A stretch of 44,618 bases of DNA, from contig NZ_LTBC01000017.1 in assembly GCF_001594015.1 (NCBI RefSeq), positions 1 to 44,618 on the forward strand, read 5' to 3'. Source of the DNA: Moorella mulderi DSM 14980 (lineage in GTDB: Bacteria; Bacillota; DSM-521; Neomoorellales; Neomoorellaceae). This document shows positions 20,001 through 26,775 of the stretch, piece after piece. How positions within the stretch are numbered: the first letter of the stretch is position 1; the number at the start of each line of letters is the position of its first letter. A program made the position numbers and the translations under genes. The notes under the pieces were generated by a model, which was not told the origin of the DNA, ran no database searches, and saw nothing but the letters and a program-made list of their open reading frames with translations.

Positions 20001-20541
20001 CTCCCAGGTGCTGCGGGAAAAATCGGGCGGCGAAACCCAGACGCCCTTTTACGTCGCCATCCTGGCCTCCTTCAACCACCTCTATGCTACGGGTAAGACC
20101 ATACGCCTGGTGGTGTTCGACGAGGCCTTCAATAAAATGGATGAAGAGCGCATCCAGACCAGCCTCCGGCTTATCAAGCGTATGAACCTGCAGCTCATAG
20201 CCGCCGTACCCGATGAGAAGATGCAGCACATGGCGCCGGAAGTCGATACCACCCTGCTGGTGCACCGCAACGGCTTCCAGTGTTTCGTAGACATGATTAG
20301 CCGCCAGGAAATGCTGGCCGGCGAAGAGGTGCCAACCGGTGACGGGCAGCCGGATGGCCACAGCGATACGGCCGGGGGCCACGCAGAAGGGCTGCAGGAA
20401 GAGGGCTTTGCGGGTACCGGCGCTGATGGCGCCGGTGAGGAAGACAACCGGCCGTGGCGAGGAGGTGTAAGGAATGGCCGGGACGGGCAGGGACCTGCAC
20501 GCGCAGTACCGGTACAGGATTCTCTCTTTGCTGATCAGTAA
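17041..20541 (+). CDS. jetC: Wadjet subunit JetC, SMC/MukB-like ATPase
   Basis: ATPase motor of Wadjet, an SMC-like protein that extrudes plasmid DNA. I start it at ATG 17041: GAGGAGGGG sits about 8 nt upstream and Walker A then falls near the N-terminus. Walker A GRNSAGKST lies at residues 30-38. Long coiled coils run from about residue 230 to 900, broken by a hinge-like segment around 500-610 (PVWIFCEEMDLKDETWRDAV onward). The signature SGGETQTPF is near 995-1003, and Walker B LVVFDEAFNKMDE near 1023-1035. After the ATPase core the last 90 residues are Gly/Asp/Glu-rich and probably disordered; their coding end overlaps jetD by 68 bp. The predicted product is 1166 residues, typical for JetC. 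Confidence 0.9.
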   Translation: MKWMRRLRLINWHYFYDETLEFGRQTLIAGRNSAGKSTIIDALQVLLVANQRQIRFNSAAHDEAKRSLISYLRGKTGGDERKYLREGDFTSYIVAEFYDQQKRENFVVGVVMDVYGDDAIDDEYFILAGVQLADLDFWSPAERWKNREEFHRYCQNLPGRHIFERSKTGYQKALLNRLGQVSERFFPVFVKALSFKPIHNVRDFVYQYILDEKELQLDLLRQNFEIHERYQAELEALEERREQLEAICRQFETFARLRDTVAIQEYVIRGLKHAREVELREHLEEEIRFLVAEVERLDRELDLARARHLEAGQKAREAYQKWQGHQARQREQELKEGLARLDKELQEQEGLLAVLRQTLDREKILLAGLQQMEGDEYWQWQPGEQERLGLALELLSGLVPAGDADWVPGEDTVAAVRDTGLFLAGLHSRCARAAGRLEDRLAQLQQEKTELEGQIRDLENKKRPYPPHVLNLKRLLEERLNRRSPVWIFCEEMDLKDETWRDAVEGYLYTQRFDLLVEPRVFAEALAIYEREKGKHQVEGAGLVDTEKEQKYLGTAQEGSLAGEMVTANPVIQAHIDHLLGRVMKARDEQDLRRYRTAITRTCMSYHNLVARQLEKHRYAVPYIGARAIARQLEIKRRELAETKEQIEVLKDKREKLAAWLERLAEKKSLYAGISEQLDLPARIRRLQEERAALAAELERLDLGEVERLKEEYYYWERRGKELLDEVTEISGLKKSRENELNQKQTELHLQETRVQEALAFWQSWREQYPVELLPRAEERWREVEGQDLPVTSKLVNWENSQKGNITRREQEFQRLRDLRHEYNLRYTYNADPGAPDNEAYRPLLAEIATVDIPRYREKLAEALKQSEEEFKSHFIFKLREAIEAARRDFNELNYALKNFPFHEDRYHFEIKPSERYRRFYDVIMDPGVMEQGSLFELPEDDRAAVLHELFEKLIRGEAGELEEFTDYRNYLDFDIVVTSGEHRYSFSQVLREKSGGETQTPFYVAILASFNHLYATGKTIRLVVFDEAFNKMDEERIQTSLRLIKRMNLQLIAAVPDEKMQHMAPEVDTTLLVHRNGFQCFVDMISRQEMLAGEEVPTGDGQPDGHSDTAGGHAEGLQEEGFAGTGADGAGEEDNRPWRGGVRNGRDGQGPARAVPVQDSLFADQ

Positions 20542-21811
20542 ATACGAAGGGAGCCGCTCCTTTCAAACCGGCACCCCGGGTAAACAGCGGCCCCAGTTCG
20601 CTATGAAGAAGAGCCCCCTGGCCGGCGATTATTTTGACGAGATGGACCACCGCAAAAGGGAGGCCATCCACGCCGTGCTGGCCGAACTGGCAGCTGCCGG
20701 GGTGGTGGAGGTCACCTGGCCCCGCTTCCAGGAAGGCCGGCAGGTGGAAAAGGTATATTTGAACTTTGACGCCATCCCCCGGGCCTATGAGCTGGCGGGC
20801 CTGGTGCCCAGGGCGGAGCGGATCTATAGGCTGCGCCAGGTCCTAGCTCCCCTGGCTTCCCACCCCTGGGAGTGGGTGCGCGGCTGGTGGGCCGGGGTTA
20901 ACGCGGCCTTAGGAGAGCGAAAGACCGCCGGCCTGGACCTGGAGGACCTGGACGGCTACGAGGAACTGGTAAAGGTACTCCTGGCCCTGCCGGAGCTGGA
21001 GGACAGTACACCGGAGCGTGTCTTCAGCCAGCGGGTCTTGGGGGATTCCAAGGCCTTCGAACAGAGGGTGAAAAAGCGGCTGCTGGCCATCCTCAAGTCT
21101 TACAGCCCGGAGGAATATGAAACCGACGCCGAATACCTGGACAGCGTCGGCCTGACCGATAACCCCAAAATGGTGCTGGTGGCCGGACCCTTTACTTTCC
21201 GGGTGGGAGGGACCGCCGTCGACGTGGGGGAACTTCCGGGCGGCGTGGGCCTGGCCGCTCATACGGTGCGGGTCATGGAGATAACGGCCGTTACCGCCCC
21301 TTGGGTTCTCCTGGTGGAGAATTTGACCAGTTACTATCAGGTTGTGCAGGGTGTAAGTGAGCTGGCTGTACCAAGTCGGGAAAGGGAAGGGGACCGGGAT
21401 CTAGCGATCCCTGCTGGCTTAGTAGTATATACCGGCGGCTTCCCCCACCGCGGTGTGCAGCTTTTTTTACGCCGGCTCCAGGATTACCGGGAGTCCCCTG
21501 GAACCACCGCCAGGCCCCCGGTCTATCACTGGGGTGACCTGGACTACGGCGGCATCCGCATTTGCGAATACATCCACCGTAACTTAATCCCCGATTTGCA
21601 GCCCTACCTAATGGATGTCACTACTTATACCAGGTATTTGCCGGCAGGGATACCCTTCGGCGACGAGTATGCCGCCAGGCTCCGGCACCTGGCTGAGGAC
21701 CCGGCTTACGCCCCCTGGCACCCCCTCCTGCAAGCCATGCTGGAGCACCGCAAATGGGTGGAGCAGGAGAGCATGGGGCCGGGCGCAACTCCACCTGTCC
21801 TGCCGCCTTAA
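20474..21811 (+). CDS. jetD: Wadjet subunit JetD, Toprim nuclease (DUF2220-type)
   Basis: Nuclease subunit of Wadjet that cleaves the extruded circular DNA. Start ATG 20474 has GAGGAGGTG 6 nt upstream. The 445-residue protein has an N-terminal arm and winged-helix region, then a C-terminal Toprim (topoisomerase VI A-like) fold. The conserved acidic Glu is in LLVENLTSYY (about residue 282), and the DxD equivalent is in WGDLDYGGIRI (about 354-364). These are the metal-binding positions, so the nuclease looks intact. The gene overlaps jetC by 68 bp, and its stop overlaps the stop of the convergent flavoprotein gene by 4 bp, so there is no room for a terminator here. Confidence 0.88.
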   Translation: MAGTGRDLHAQYRYRILSLLISKYEGSRSFQTGTPGKQRPQFAMKKSPLAGDYFDEMDHRKREAIHAVLAELAAAGVVEVTWPRFQEGRQVEKVYLNFDAIPRAYELAGLVPRAERIYRLRQVLAPLASHPWEWVRGWWAGVNAALGERKTAGLDLEDLDGYEELVKVLLALPELEDSTPERVFSQRVLGDSKAFEQRVKKRLLAILKSYSPEEYETDAEYLDSVGLTDNPKMVLVAGPFTFRVGGTAVDVGELPGGVGLAAHTVRVMEITAVTAPWVLLVENLTSYYQVVQGVSELAVPSREREGDRDLAIPAGLVVYTGGFPHRGVQLFLRRLQDYRESPGTTARPPVYHWGDLDYGGIRICEYIHRNLIPDLQPYLMDVTTYTRYLPAGIPFGDEYAARLRHLAEDPAYAPWHPLLQAMLEHRKWVEQESMGPGATPPVLPP

Positions 21812-23586
21812 GCAGCGGGACCGTGTTTCAACTTAAAACGCTTTTTTGAGCCGGCAGCTACATGGGCCGGGTACCAGTTAGGAAACCAGGCCGTAAAAAG
21901 ACCGGCCAGGATGAGGGGGATATAACGCAAAGTCAGCCATAAAGGTTTTTGCTCCGGCATAAAGGCTGTCCCCAAGGCTGTAACAGCCATGAACAGGAAG
22001 GCCTCGCCCCAAACGGCCGTAATAATGGCGTTGGTCCGCAGGAAAAGAGGGTTGGTTGCCAGGCCGGCGGGATAATTCCAGCGGGAATATGCTGCTGTGA
22101 GGGGTTCCTCCGTGGCCAAGGTGGCCAACCAGGCGGCCCCCAGGACCAGGTAGCCGCTAAAGTCGGCGGTTGCAGCCGGCAATGGTTTACCGGCCAGGTT
22201 TAGAAGGCCGGTAACCAGGAAATAGACACAAGTGACGCTCTCCATCCAGGTAGGCCGGTTATAGAAACGGCGGTAAAGCCAGATCAGCAGGGCCAGCAGG
22301 GCCGGTGCGATCCAGCTGGAGGCAAGGTTTAAATGCAGGCTTGTTCCCAGCCAGTTAAGGGTCCAGGGCAGGAAGGCCACCGACAGCCAGGCCATGCCTG
22401 GTAGGGGGAGAGGTCCTGCCGGGCGCGTAAGGGCAGGCTTCCCGAGCCCAGGGCCGGAAAACAGATCGTTCATTTTCATCATCAGGCTGAAATCGCCGGT
22501 TACCTGGTAAAGGCCCTGCATCAGGGCCGCTGCTCCATCCAGTTCTCCCCTGGCGATACGCAGCCAGACATCGGCCGGGGCGTTGATGATTGTCGTCGCT
22601 TCTGCGGAACGGCCTTCATGAACTGTGCAGCGGCCGCCCGCAATGATCAAATAGTAATCACCGCCGCCATTGCCGCTCAAGTTTATCTGGAGGACCGCTT
22701 TAAGGTTCCCGGCTGCTGCCGGGTTAAAGGCGGCCGCCATCCCCAGGACAGCTTCCCGGCAGTTACGCGGCGGAGCCCCGGTACCGCTAGGGCCTCTCGG
22801 GCGGGAGTTATTTATTGCCGGCGATGGCTGGGTGCTTCCAGTAGTAATATCCTTGTCCGCATTAATGGCGAGGTTTCCTGCCTCCCCTTTAATCCGGCTA
22901 TCCCAGTAGGCGTTGGCCATGTTAAGGTACATCTCCCGGGGAACCAGTTCCCGGGCCAGGATAGCCGCTGTTTCCGCCGTTAAATGCCCCTGCTCTACTA
23001 TTTCCCTTCCCGCCTGGTGCAGGGCCTTAAAATACCAGTCGAAAGCCGCGCCGCCATGGCCCAGTATTTCTCCCCCGGCACAGAGGATGCTGGCCAGCAG
23101 GCTTTGCGGGCGGTCCTTGGTTAACTGGCGCATATGCTCCTCCAGGGCGAAAAAATGAACCCGGTCCGGGAAACCACAGTTAGCTATGAGCACCATGCCG
23201 GCGTTGAAATTGCCCCGGCTGGGATGGGTATAGTGGTCCCCAGCTTTGATTATATGGGGATCGGCCAGGGGCAGGGTACGCTCCAGGAGGCGTTTCAGCC
23301 GCGCCGTCATACCAAAGTGGTACAGGGGTGTGGCCAGGACCAGGATATCGGCTGTTTTGATCTTTTCCAGCACCGCCGGCATATCATCGCGGAAGACACA
23401 GCGGCCGGGGGTGCTGGTCCAGCAGGTAAAGCAGCCACGGCAATCATTGATCTTTAAATCTGTAACGTAAATAGTTTCGGTAGTTGCTCCCGCCTCACGC
23501 GCCCCGGCCAGAAAGGGCTGCAGTAAGCGATCGCTGTTGCTTTCCCTTCCACGAGGACTACCGTTGATAGCCAGGATATGGGGCAT
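21808..23586 (-). CDS. NADPH-dependent FMN reductase/SCP2/membrane fusion protein
   Basis: Three regions are fused in 592 residues. Residues 1-220 form a flavodoxin-fold FMN reductase: the start PHILAINGSPRG, a CRGCFTCW cysteine cluster (C49, C52, C55) as in iron-sulfur flavoproteins or azoreductase-like enzymes, and TPLYHFGMTARLK. Residues about 275-380 resemble an SCP2 sterol-carrier domain (ADVWLRIARGELDGAAALMQ). Residues about 395-580 are four to six hydrophobic membrane segments. The start ATG (23584-23586) follows AAGGAAGG. It probably reduces a quinone or lipid-like substrate at the membrane, but that is inference and the electron donor is unknown. It is convergent with jetD and transcribed alone. 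Confidence 0.7.
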   Translation of the reverse strand: MPHILAINGSPRGRESNSDRLLQPFLAGAREAGATTETIYVTDLKINDCRGCFTCWTSTPGRCVFRDDMPAVLEKIKTADILVLATPLYHFGMTARLKRLLERTLPLADPHIIKAGDHYTHPSRGNFNAGMVLIANCGFPDRVHFFALEEHMRQLTKDRPQSLLASILCAGGEILGHGGAAFDWYFKALHQAGREIVEQGHLTAETAAILARELVPREMYLNMANAYWDSRIKGEAGNLAINADKDITTGSTQPSPAINNSRPRGPSGTGAPPRNCREAVLGMAAAFNPAAAGNLKAVLQINLSGNGGGDYYLIIAGGRCTVHEGRSAEATTIINAPADVWLRIARGELDGAAALMQGLYQVTGDFSLMMKMNDLFSGPGLGKPALTRPAGPLPLPGMAWLSVAFLPWTLNWLGTSLHLNLASSWIAPALLALLIWLYRRFYNRPTWMESVTCVYFLVTGLLNLAGKPLPAATADFSGYLVLGAAWLATLATEEPLTAAYSRWNYPAGLATNPLFLRTNAIITAVWGEAFLFMAVTALGTAFMPEQKPLWLTLRYIPLILAGLFTAWFPNWYPAHVAAGSKKRFKLKHGPAA

Positions 23587-23621
23587 TAAACCTTCCTTCT
23601 CCCTGTTTGGATTGCGTTTTT

Positions 23622-23649
23622 ATTTTAGCATATTATCACCGGCAGGCAA
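23622..23649 (-). promoter_or_regulatory. Candidate sigma-A promoter for the flavoprotein fusion gene
   Basis: On the minus strand, TTGCCT (23644-23649) and TAAAAT (23622-23627) are separated by 16 bp. The site ends about 35 bp before the start codon. The surrounding DNA is AT-rich with a repeated TGTTAAA. Confidence 0.4.
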
Positions 23650-23768
23650 TAATTTTATAAAGTTTAACAATAATTTAACATAGTGTTAGCATACAGGTTT
23701 TTTTCTCGCCCTGAGCCAGGACTACTGCAGGAACAGGGCCGGGGGCCGGCATGTCATCACACTTACTC

Positions 23769-23949
23769 CTAAATATGGCCGTACAGTCCGGCCAGTTCTT
23801 TTGCTTCCCGGGCCACTTCCCGGCGTAGCTCCGGGGGGGCCAGGACTTCCGCCCGCAGCTTGCCTGTTGGTAATCTTGCCTTTGATGGCTTGTTCAATCA
23901 CAAACACTCTGCGGGATTCTTTGACACTCAAAAAGATTTCTCCCCTCAT
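23769..23949 (-). pseudogene. Internally deleted transposase remnant (ISNCY-like N-terminus)
   Basis: The first 32 codons (SVKESRRVFVIEQAIKGK, then ITNRQAA) resemble the N-terminal helix-turn-helix of ISNCY-type transposases. The expected continuation is missing. Sequence jumps near 23853 into another frame ending PPELRREVAREAKELAGLYG and a stop at 23769-23771. The product cannot be functional. A near-identical C-terminal peptide ends a different transposase remnant at 26.6 kb in the opposite orientation. Confidence 0.55.
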
Positions 23950-24018
23950 AGTGACATTTTCTCAGTCCGCTTACAGGGTGACAATATCACAGTCCGGTGA
24001 CACACGTCTAGAAGAGTC

Positions 24019-24048
24019 TTGAAACCCGTCGAAAATCTATGCTAGAAT
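24019..24048 (+). promoter_or_regulatory. Candidate sigma-A promoter for the chemoreceptor-like gene
   Basis: TTGAAA (24019-24024) and TAGAAT (24043-24048) are spaced 18 bp apart. The predicted start point near 24055 gives a leader of about 95 nt containing a GC-rich hairpin. Confidence 0.5.
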
Positions 24049-24084
24049 AGCCAATATAGAGCTCATAGGAACAAGGGTAATGGT

Positions 24085-24126
24085 GCCCCCCCTTTCCGCT
24101 CACCCCGGGCGGGAAGGGGGCTTTAT
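24085..24126 (+). terminator. Terminator-like hairpin in the leader of the chemoreceptor-like gene
   Basis: GCCCCC..TTCCGC (24085-24099) pairs with GCGGGAAGGGGGC (24109-24121), leaving a 2-nt bulge and a short loop, followed by TTTAT. It sits between the promoter at 24019 and the ribosome-binding site at 24133. It could be an attenuator or the end of a short transcript. Confidence 0.5.
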
Positions 24127-24150
24127 GATCTTAGAAAGGGAGTGCAGTCT

Positions 24151-25632
24151 ATGAATGGTTGTCTTCGGGCTGCGAGTAGATTATGGGGGATTGTGGCAGT
24201 GCTTGGTGGAACTATGGTAGGGGTTCTTGGGGGCTGGTGGTGGCCGCATCCCCTGGCCGTGACGGCAAGTGCACTTATGGCGGCACTGGCGGCAGTGACG
24301 ATAGTTTTATTGCGTACCCGGCAGGAGTTGGGTGATCTTTCGGAGAAGCTGGTCTGTACTATTGAAAAGCCAGGCGGCGGCAGGAAACTGGAAGGTGAAT
24401 TCCCGGCATTACAATGCGCGCTACAGCAGGTAAAGAACCTAGAGGAAAGGCTACGCGCATTGACTCTAGATTACCAGGCAACGGCAAGTCAGGTTTTTTC
24501 CGCCGTGGAGCAGATGTCGCTGGCCAGCCGGAACGCCGGGGAAGCTGTTTCTGCCTTTCACCAGCTCCAGAAGGTTGCGGGAACCATTTCCGATTTAGGC
24601 CAGGAGCTGACGCGGGAGGTCTCGGGAAACAGGCAATCGGTGGATAAATGTCAGGAAGTGCTGCAGCAGGCCCTCTCGGCCATTGATCGTATTCGACTTG
24701 ATTCCACCAGAATATCGGAGGAAATAGCTGGGTTGAGGCGGGCAGTGAGCCAGGTGGATGAGATTGTGGCCAGTATCGGGCAGATATCCCAGCACACCCG
24801 ATTGCTTTCATTAAATGCCGCCATCGAAGCGGCCCGAGCCGGCGAGCATGGGCGCGGGTTTACCATAGTAGCCGGAGAAGTGAAAAAACTGTCTGACCGC
24901 ACCCAGCAAGCTGTTGAGCAGACTGGTCTTATACTTCAGGAAATTAAAGAAAAGATGGAACAGGTGGTGGCCCGCATCCAGGCGGGGCAGGAGGGTATTG
25001 ATGCCGGAGTGCAGGAAACCGGCCGGGTCAAAGAAAGCATCGCCTGCCTTGAGCAGGAGGTGGCCGGCATAAGCTCCAGGGTTGACGAAGCCTACCAGGA
25101 AATTAATGGCTACTTGCAGCAACTGGGGGCAGCAGTGGAAATACTGGACAACAGTTTCGCCAGCATCCAAAAAGTAGGGGGAATGCTGGCGGAAGTGGCC
25201 GGCGTGGTGGAAAAAAACGCTAATGCCGGCGACCTGGACGGGTTAACCGGGGAAAATCCACCGCAGGACGAGGCAAGAATGGAGCCGGTGATGGCCGCTT
25301 TACGAGAACTGTCCTGCCGGCCGGAAATCCAGGTTTTAGACCCTGGCAGTCACGGTGTGGTTCTTCGGGAATGGCTGGCTAAGAGACCGGATGTGGAAGC
25401 GGTTTACTCCAACCGCAGCGATGGTACCTTTATTTTCTCGCAGCCGCCAGCCGCCCTGGCCAATGCCCGGATCCGTCCCTGGTGGCAGAGGGCCATGGCC
25501 GGGGAAGAGTATATATCAACGGTGTATGTGTCGGCCATTACCCGGCAACCCTGTCGCACCCTGTCTTTGCCTATACGGGACGGCAGCGGCAGGATCGTTG
25601 GCGTGCTGGCAGCCGATGTTTCGCTGGCGTGA
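24151..25632 (+). CDS. Methyl-accepting chemotaxis-like protein with C-terminal Cache sensor
   Basis: A 493-residue signalling protein. ATG 24151 is preferred over GTG 24142 because AGAAAGGGAG lies 8 nt upstream. Two hydrophobic helices (about residues 10-30 and 35-55) anchor the N-terminus with almost no periplasmic loop. A coiled-coil MCP signalling domain follows, with the conserved tip [20 protein letters not shown] (about 214-233), where CheA/CheW-type partners bind. After it, residues 380-493 form a Cache-like domain ([20 protein letters not shown], then [13 protein letters not shown]). Because the Cache lies after the cytoplasmic signalling tip, it should be cytoplasmic, unlike the extracytoplasmic Cache of normal chemoreceptors. 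A broken EAL gene follows on the same strand, hinting at a former c-di-GMP pairing. Confidence 0.8.
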   Translation: MNGCLRAASRLWGIVAVLGGTMVGVLGGWWWPHPLAVTASALMAALAAVTIVLLRTRQELGDLSEKLVCTIEKPGGGRKLEGEFPALQCALQQVKNLEERLRALTLDYQATASQVFSAVEQMSLASRNAGEAVSAFHQLQKVAGTISDLGQELTREVSGNRQSVDKCQEVLQQALSAIDRIRLDSTRISEEIAGLRRAVSQVDEIVASIGQISQHTRLLSLNAAIEAARAGEHGRGFTIVAGEVKKLSDRTQQAVEQTGLILQEIKEKMEQVVARIQAGQEGIDAGVQETGRVKESIACLEQEVAGISSRVDEAYQEINGYLQQLGAAVEILDNSFASIQKVGGMLAEVAGVVEKNANAGDLDGLTGENPPQDEARMEPVMAALRELSCRPEIQVLDPGSHGVVLREWLAKRPDVEAVYSNRSDGTFIFSQPPAALANARIRPWWQRAMAGEEYISTVYVSAITRQPCRTLSLPIRDGSGRIVGVLAADVSLA

Positions 25633-25943
25633 TCTCGAGAAATCATTTTACCCGGCAGGGGACAAACATTTCCCGTGCCTGCTTGTTTTGAGACTATGCA
25701 TGTTCCAGGGTGTTTCCTGTATTTTATAGGATGATGTAAGTAATCAGCGCGTTGAATCTGCCGGAATGTGAACAACCCGGGCTAAAGGGGTATGGCTTCT
25801 CCTTTCAAAATGTCCAGCCAGCCTGTTACTCCACGATTTTCATTGTGGTCTAAAAGCCTTTTTGTGATCCGCCCGGGATATCGTCAGGGAGAAATCAATT
25901 TGTGAAAATATCAGTATAAGCAGGGAGGATGTGAACTTGAGGC
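25633..25943 (+). other. 311-bp gap between chemoreceptor-like and EAL genes
   Basis: I find no gene. AT-rich DNA at 25880-25920 may hold a promoter for the EAL fragment, but no hexamer pair with normal spacing is clear. A Shine-Dalgarno GGGAGGA (25923-25929) suits a TTG at 25937 that is in a different frame from the EAL sequence, suggesting a frameshift at the very start of that gene. Confidence 0.4.
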
Positions 25944-26360
25944 GTGTACCCGGAAGCCCAAATCGTACCCTTTTTTCAGCCGGTGCTCGCAGTGGAAACA
26001 TACGGCGTGTGGGGTTACGAAGTCTTAGCCAGAAAGGTAACGCCGCAAGGCGTGGAGAGCCTGGGCGCGTTTTTCCACGATCCGGCAGTGCTGGCAGAGA
26101 AAAAGCTAGAAGTTGATCGTTTGGTGCGCCGCAAGGCACTGGAGGTTTTTAAGCGAAGCGATAGGAACATTCGGCTGTTCTTGAACATCCAGCCGCAGTG
26201 GCTTTGTTCATTCATCGGCCAGAAGCAAGGATTTCCTACCTTGGAGTACCTTGAAAAATTTGGTATTAGCGCTGGCCAGATTGTGGTAGAAATAAGCGAA
26301 ACAGAATTTGGCGCAGACCTCGAAAGTCTTTCCGGTCTGATTGATAGGTACCTTGAGTAA
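25944..26360 (+). pseudogene. Truncated YkuI-like EAL-domain protein
   Basis: The 138 residues match the first half of an EAL domain of the YkuI type: PFFQPVLAV, GYEVLAR (the EAL-motif position), SLGAFFHDP, KLEVDRLVRRKALEVF, LFLNIQPQWL, and VVEISETEFG. A complete EAL domain needs about 240 residues; the DD-containing loop, later metal ligands and the YkuI C-terminal sensor are absent. The sequence stops at a TAA that abuts a transposase fragment, so an insertion/deletion removed the 3' half. The GTG start has no ribosome-binding site, while a good one upstream feeds another frame. It is almost certainly inactive as a c-di-GMP phosphodiesterase. Confidence 0.72.
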
Positions 26361-26624
26361 TGAAAGGTATCGTCGGTGACGGCGGAAAAAGGGGGCGGGG
26401 TATCCTGGTCCGCAACCCCAAAGAGGCGGAAAAAGACAGACTGGAGCGGGAGAAAATCCTGGCCCGCCTCAAGGAAGAACTAAAGGCCATTGGCGACCTT
26501 AAAGGCGAACCCCACACCAAAGCCTGCTGCCAGCTCATTGCCCATCCTGACACCGCCGGAACTGCGCCGGGAGGTGGCCCGGGAAGCGGCAGCCCTGGGT
26601 GAACTGTACCAGAGCAAATCCTAA
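26360..26624 (+). pseudogene. Transposase fragment (IS1634-like) with foreign C-terminal tail
   Basis: The frame from ATG 26360 reads KGIVGDGGKRGRGILVRNP, then EREKILARLKEELKAIGDLK and GEPHTKACCQLIAHP. This is an internal segment of an IS1634-type DDE transposase and lacks both ends. Near 26545 the frame is lost. A different frame continues with PPELRREVAREAAALGELY and stops at 26622-26624. The same tail ends the remnant at 23.8 kb. Confidence 0.55.
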
Positions 26625-26700
26625 GAGGAGACGTCTGAGCCCTGCTTAAGGTTGCTTTTTAATATTGCGGGACGATTTTCTATACCTAGAGGTAAAAGTA

Positions 26701-26750
26701 AAATTCCCTGCCCGGCAGGAAAACTCTAGCCGGCAGGGAATTTTTATTTA
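26701..26750 (+). terminator. Strong rho-independent terminator or attenuator
   Basis: AAATTCCCTGCC-C-GGC (26701-26716) pairs with GCCGGCAGGGAATTT (26729-26743), with one bulged C, followed by TTTTTATTTA. It lies only 8 bp before the Shine-Dalgarno of the acyl-CoA ligase gene, so that gene has little room for a promoter downstream of it. It may act as an attenuator. Confidence 0.75.
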
Positions 26751-26775
26751 TAACTTTCAAAGGAGGTTCTCGGGG

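Noticed and set aside
25931-26116. Alternative 61-codon frame starting in front of the EAL fragment
   Set aside because: It has a better ribosome-binding site than the EAL frame, but after a few codons it only shadows the EAL coding sequence. I read it as evidence for a frameshift, not a gene.
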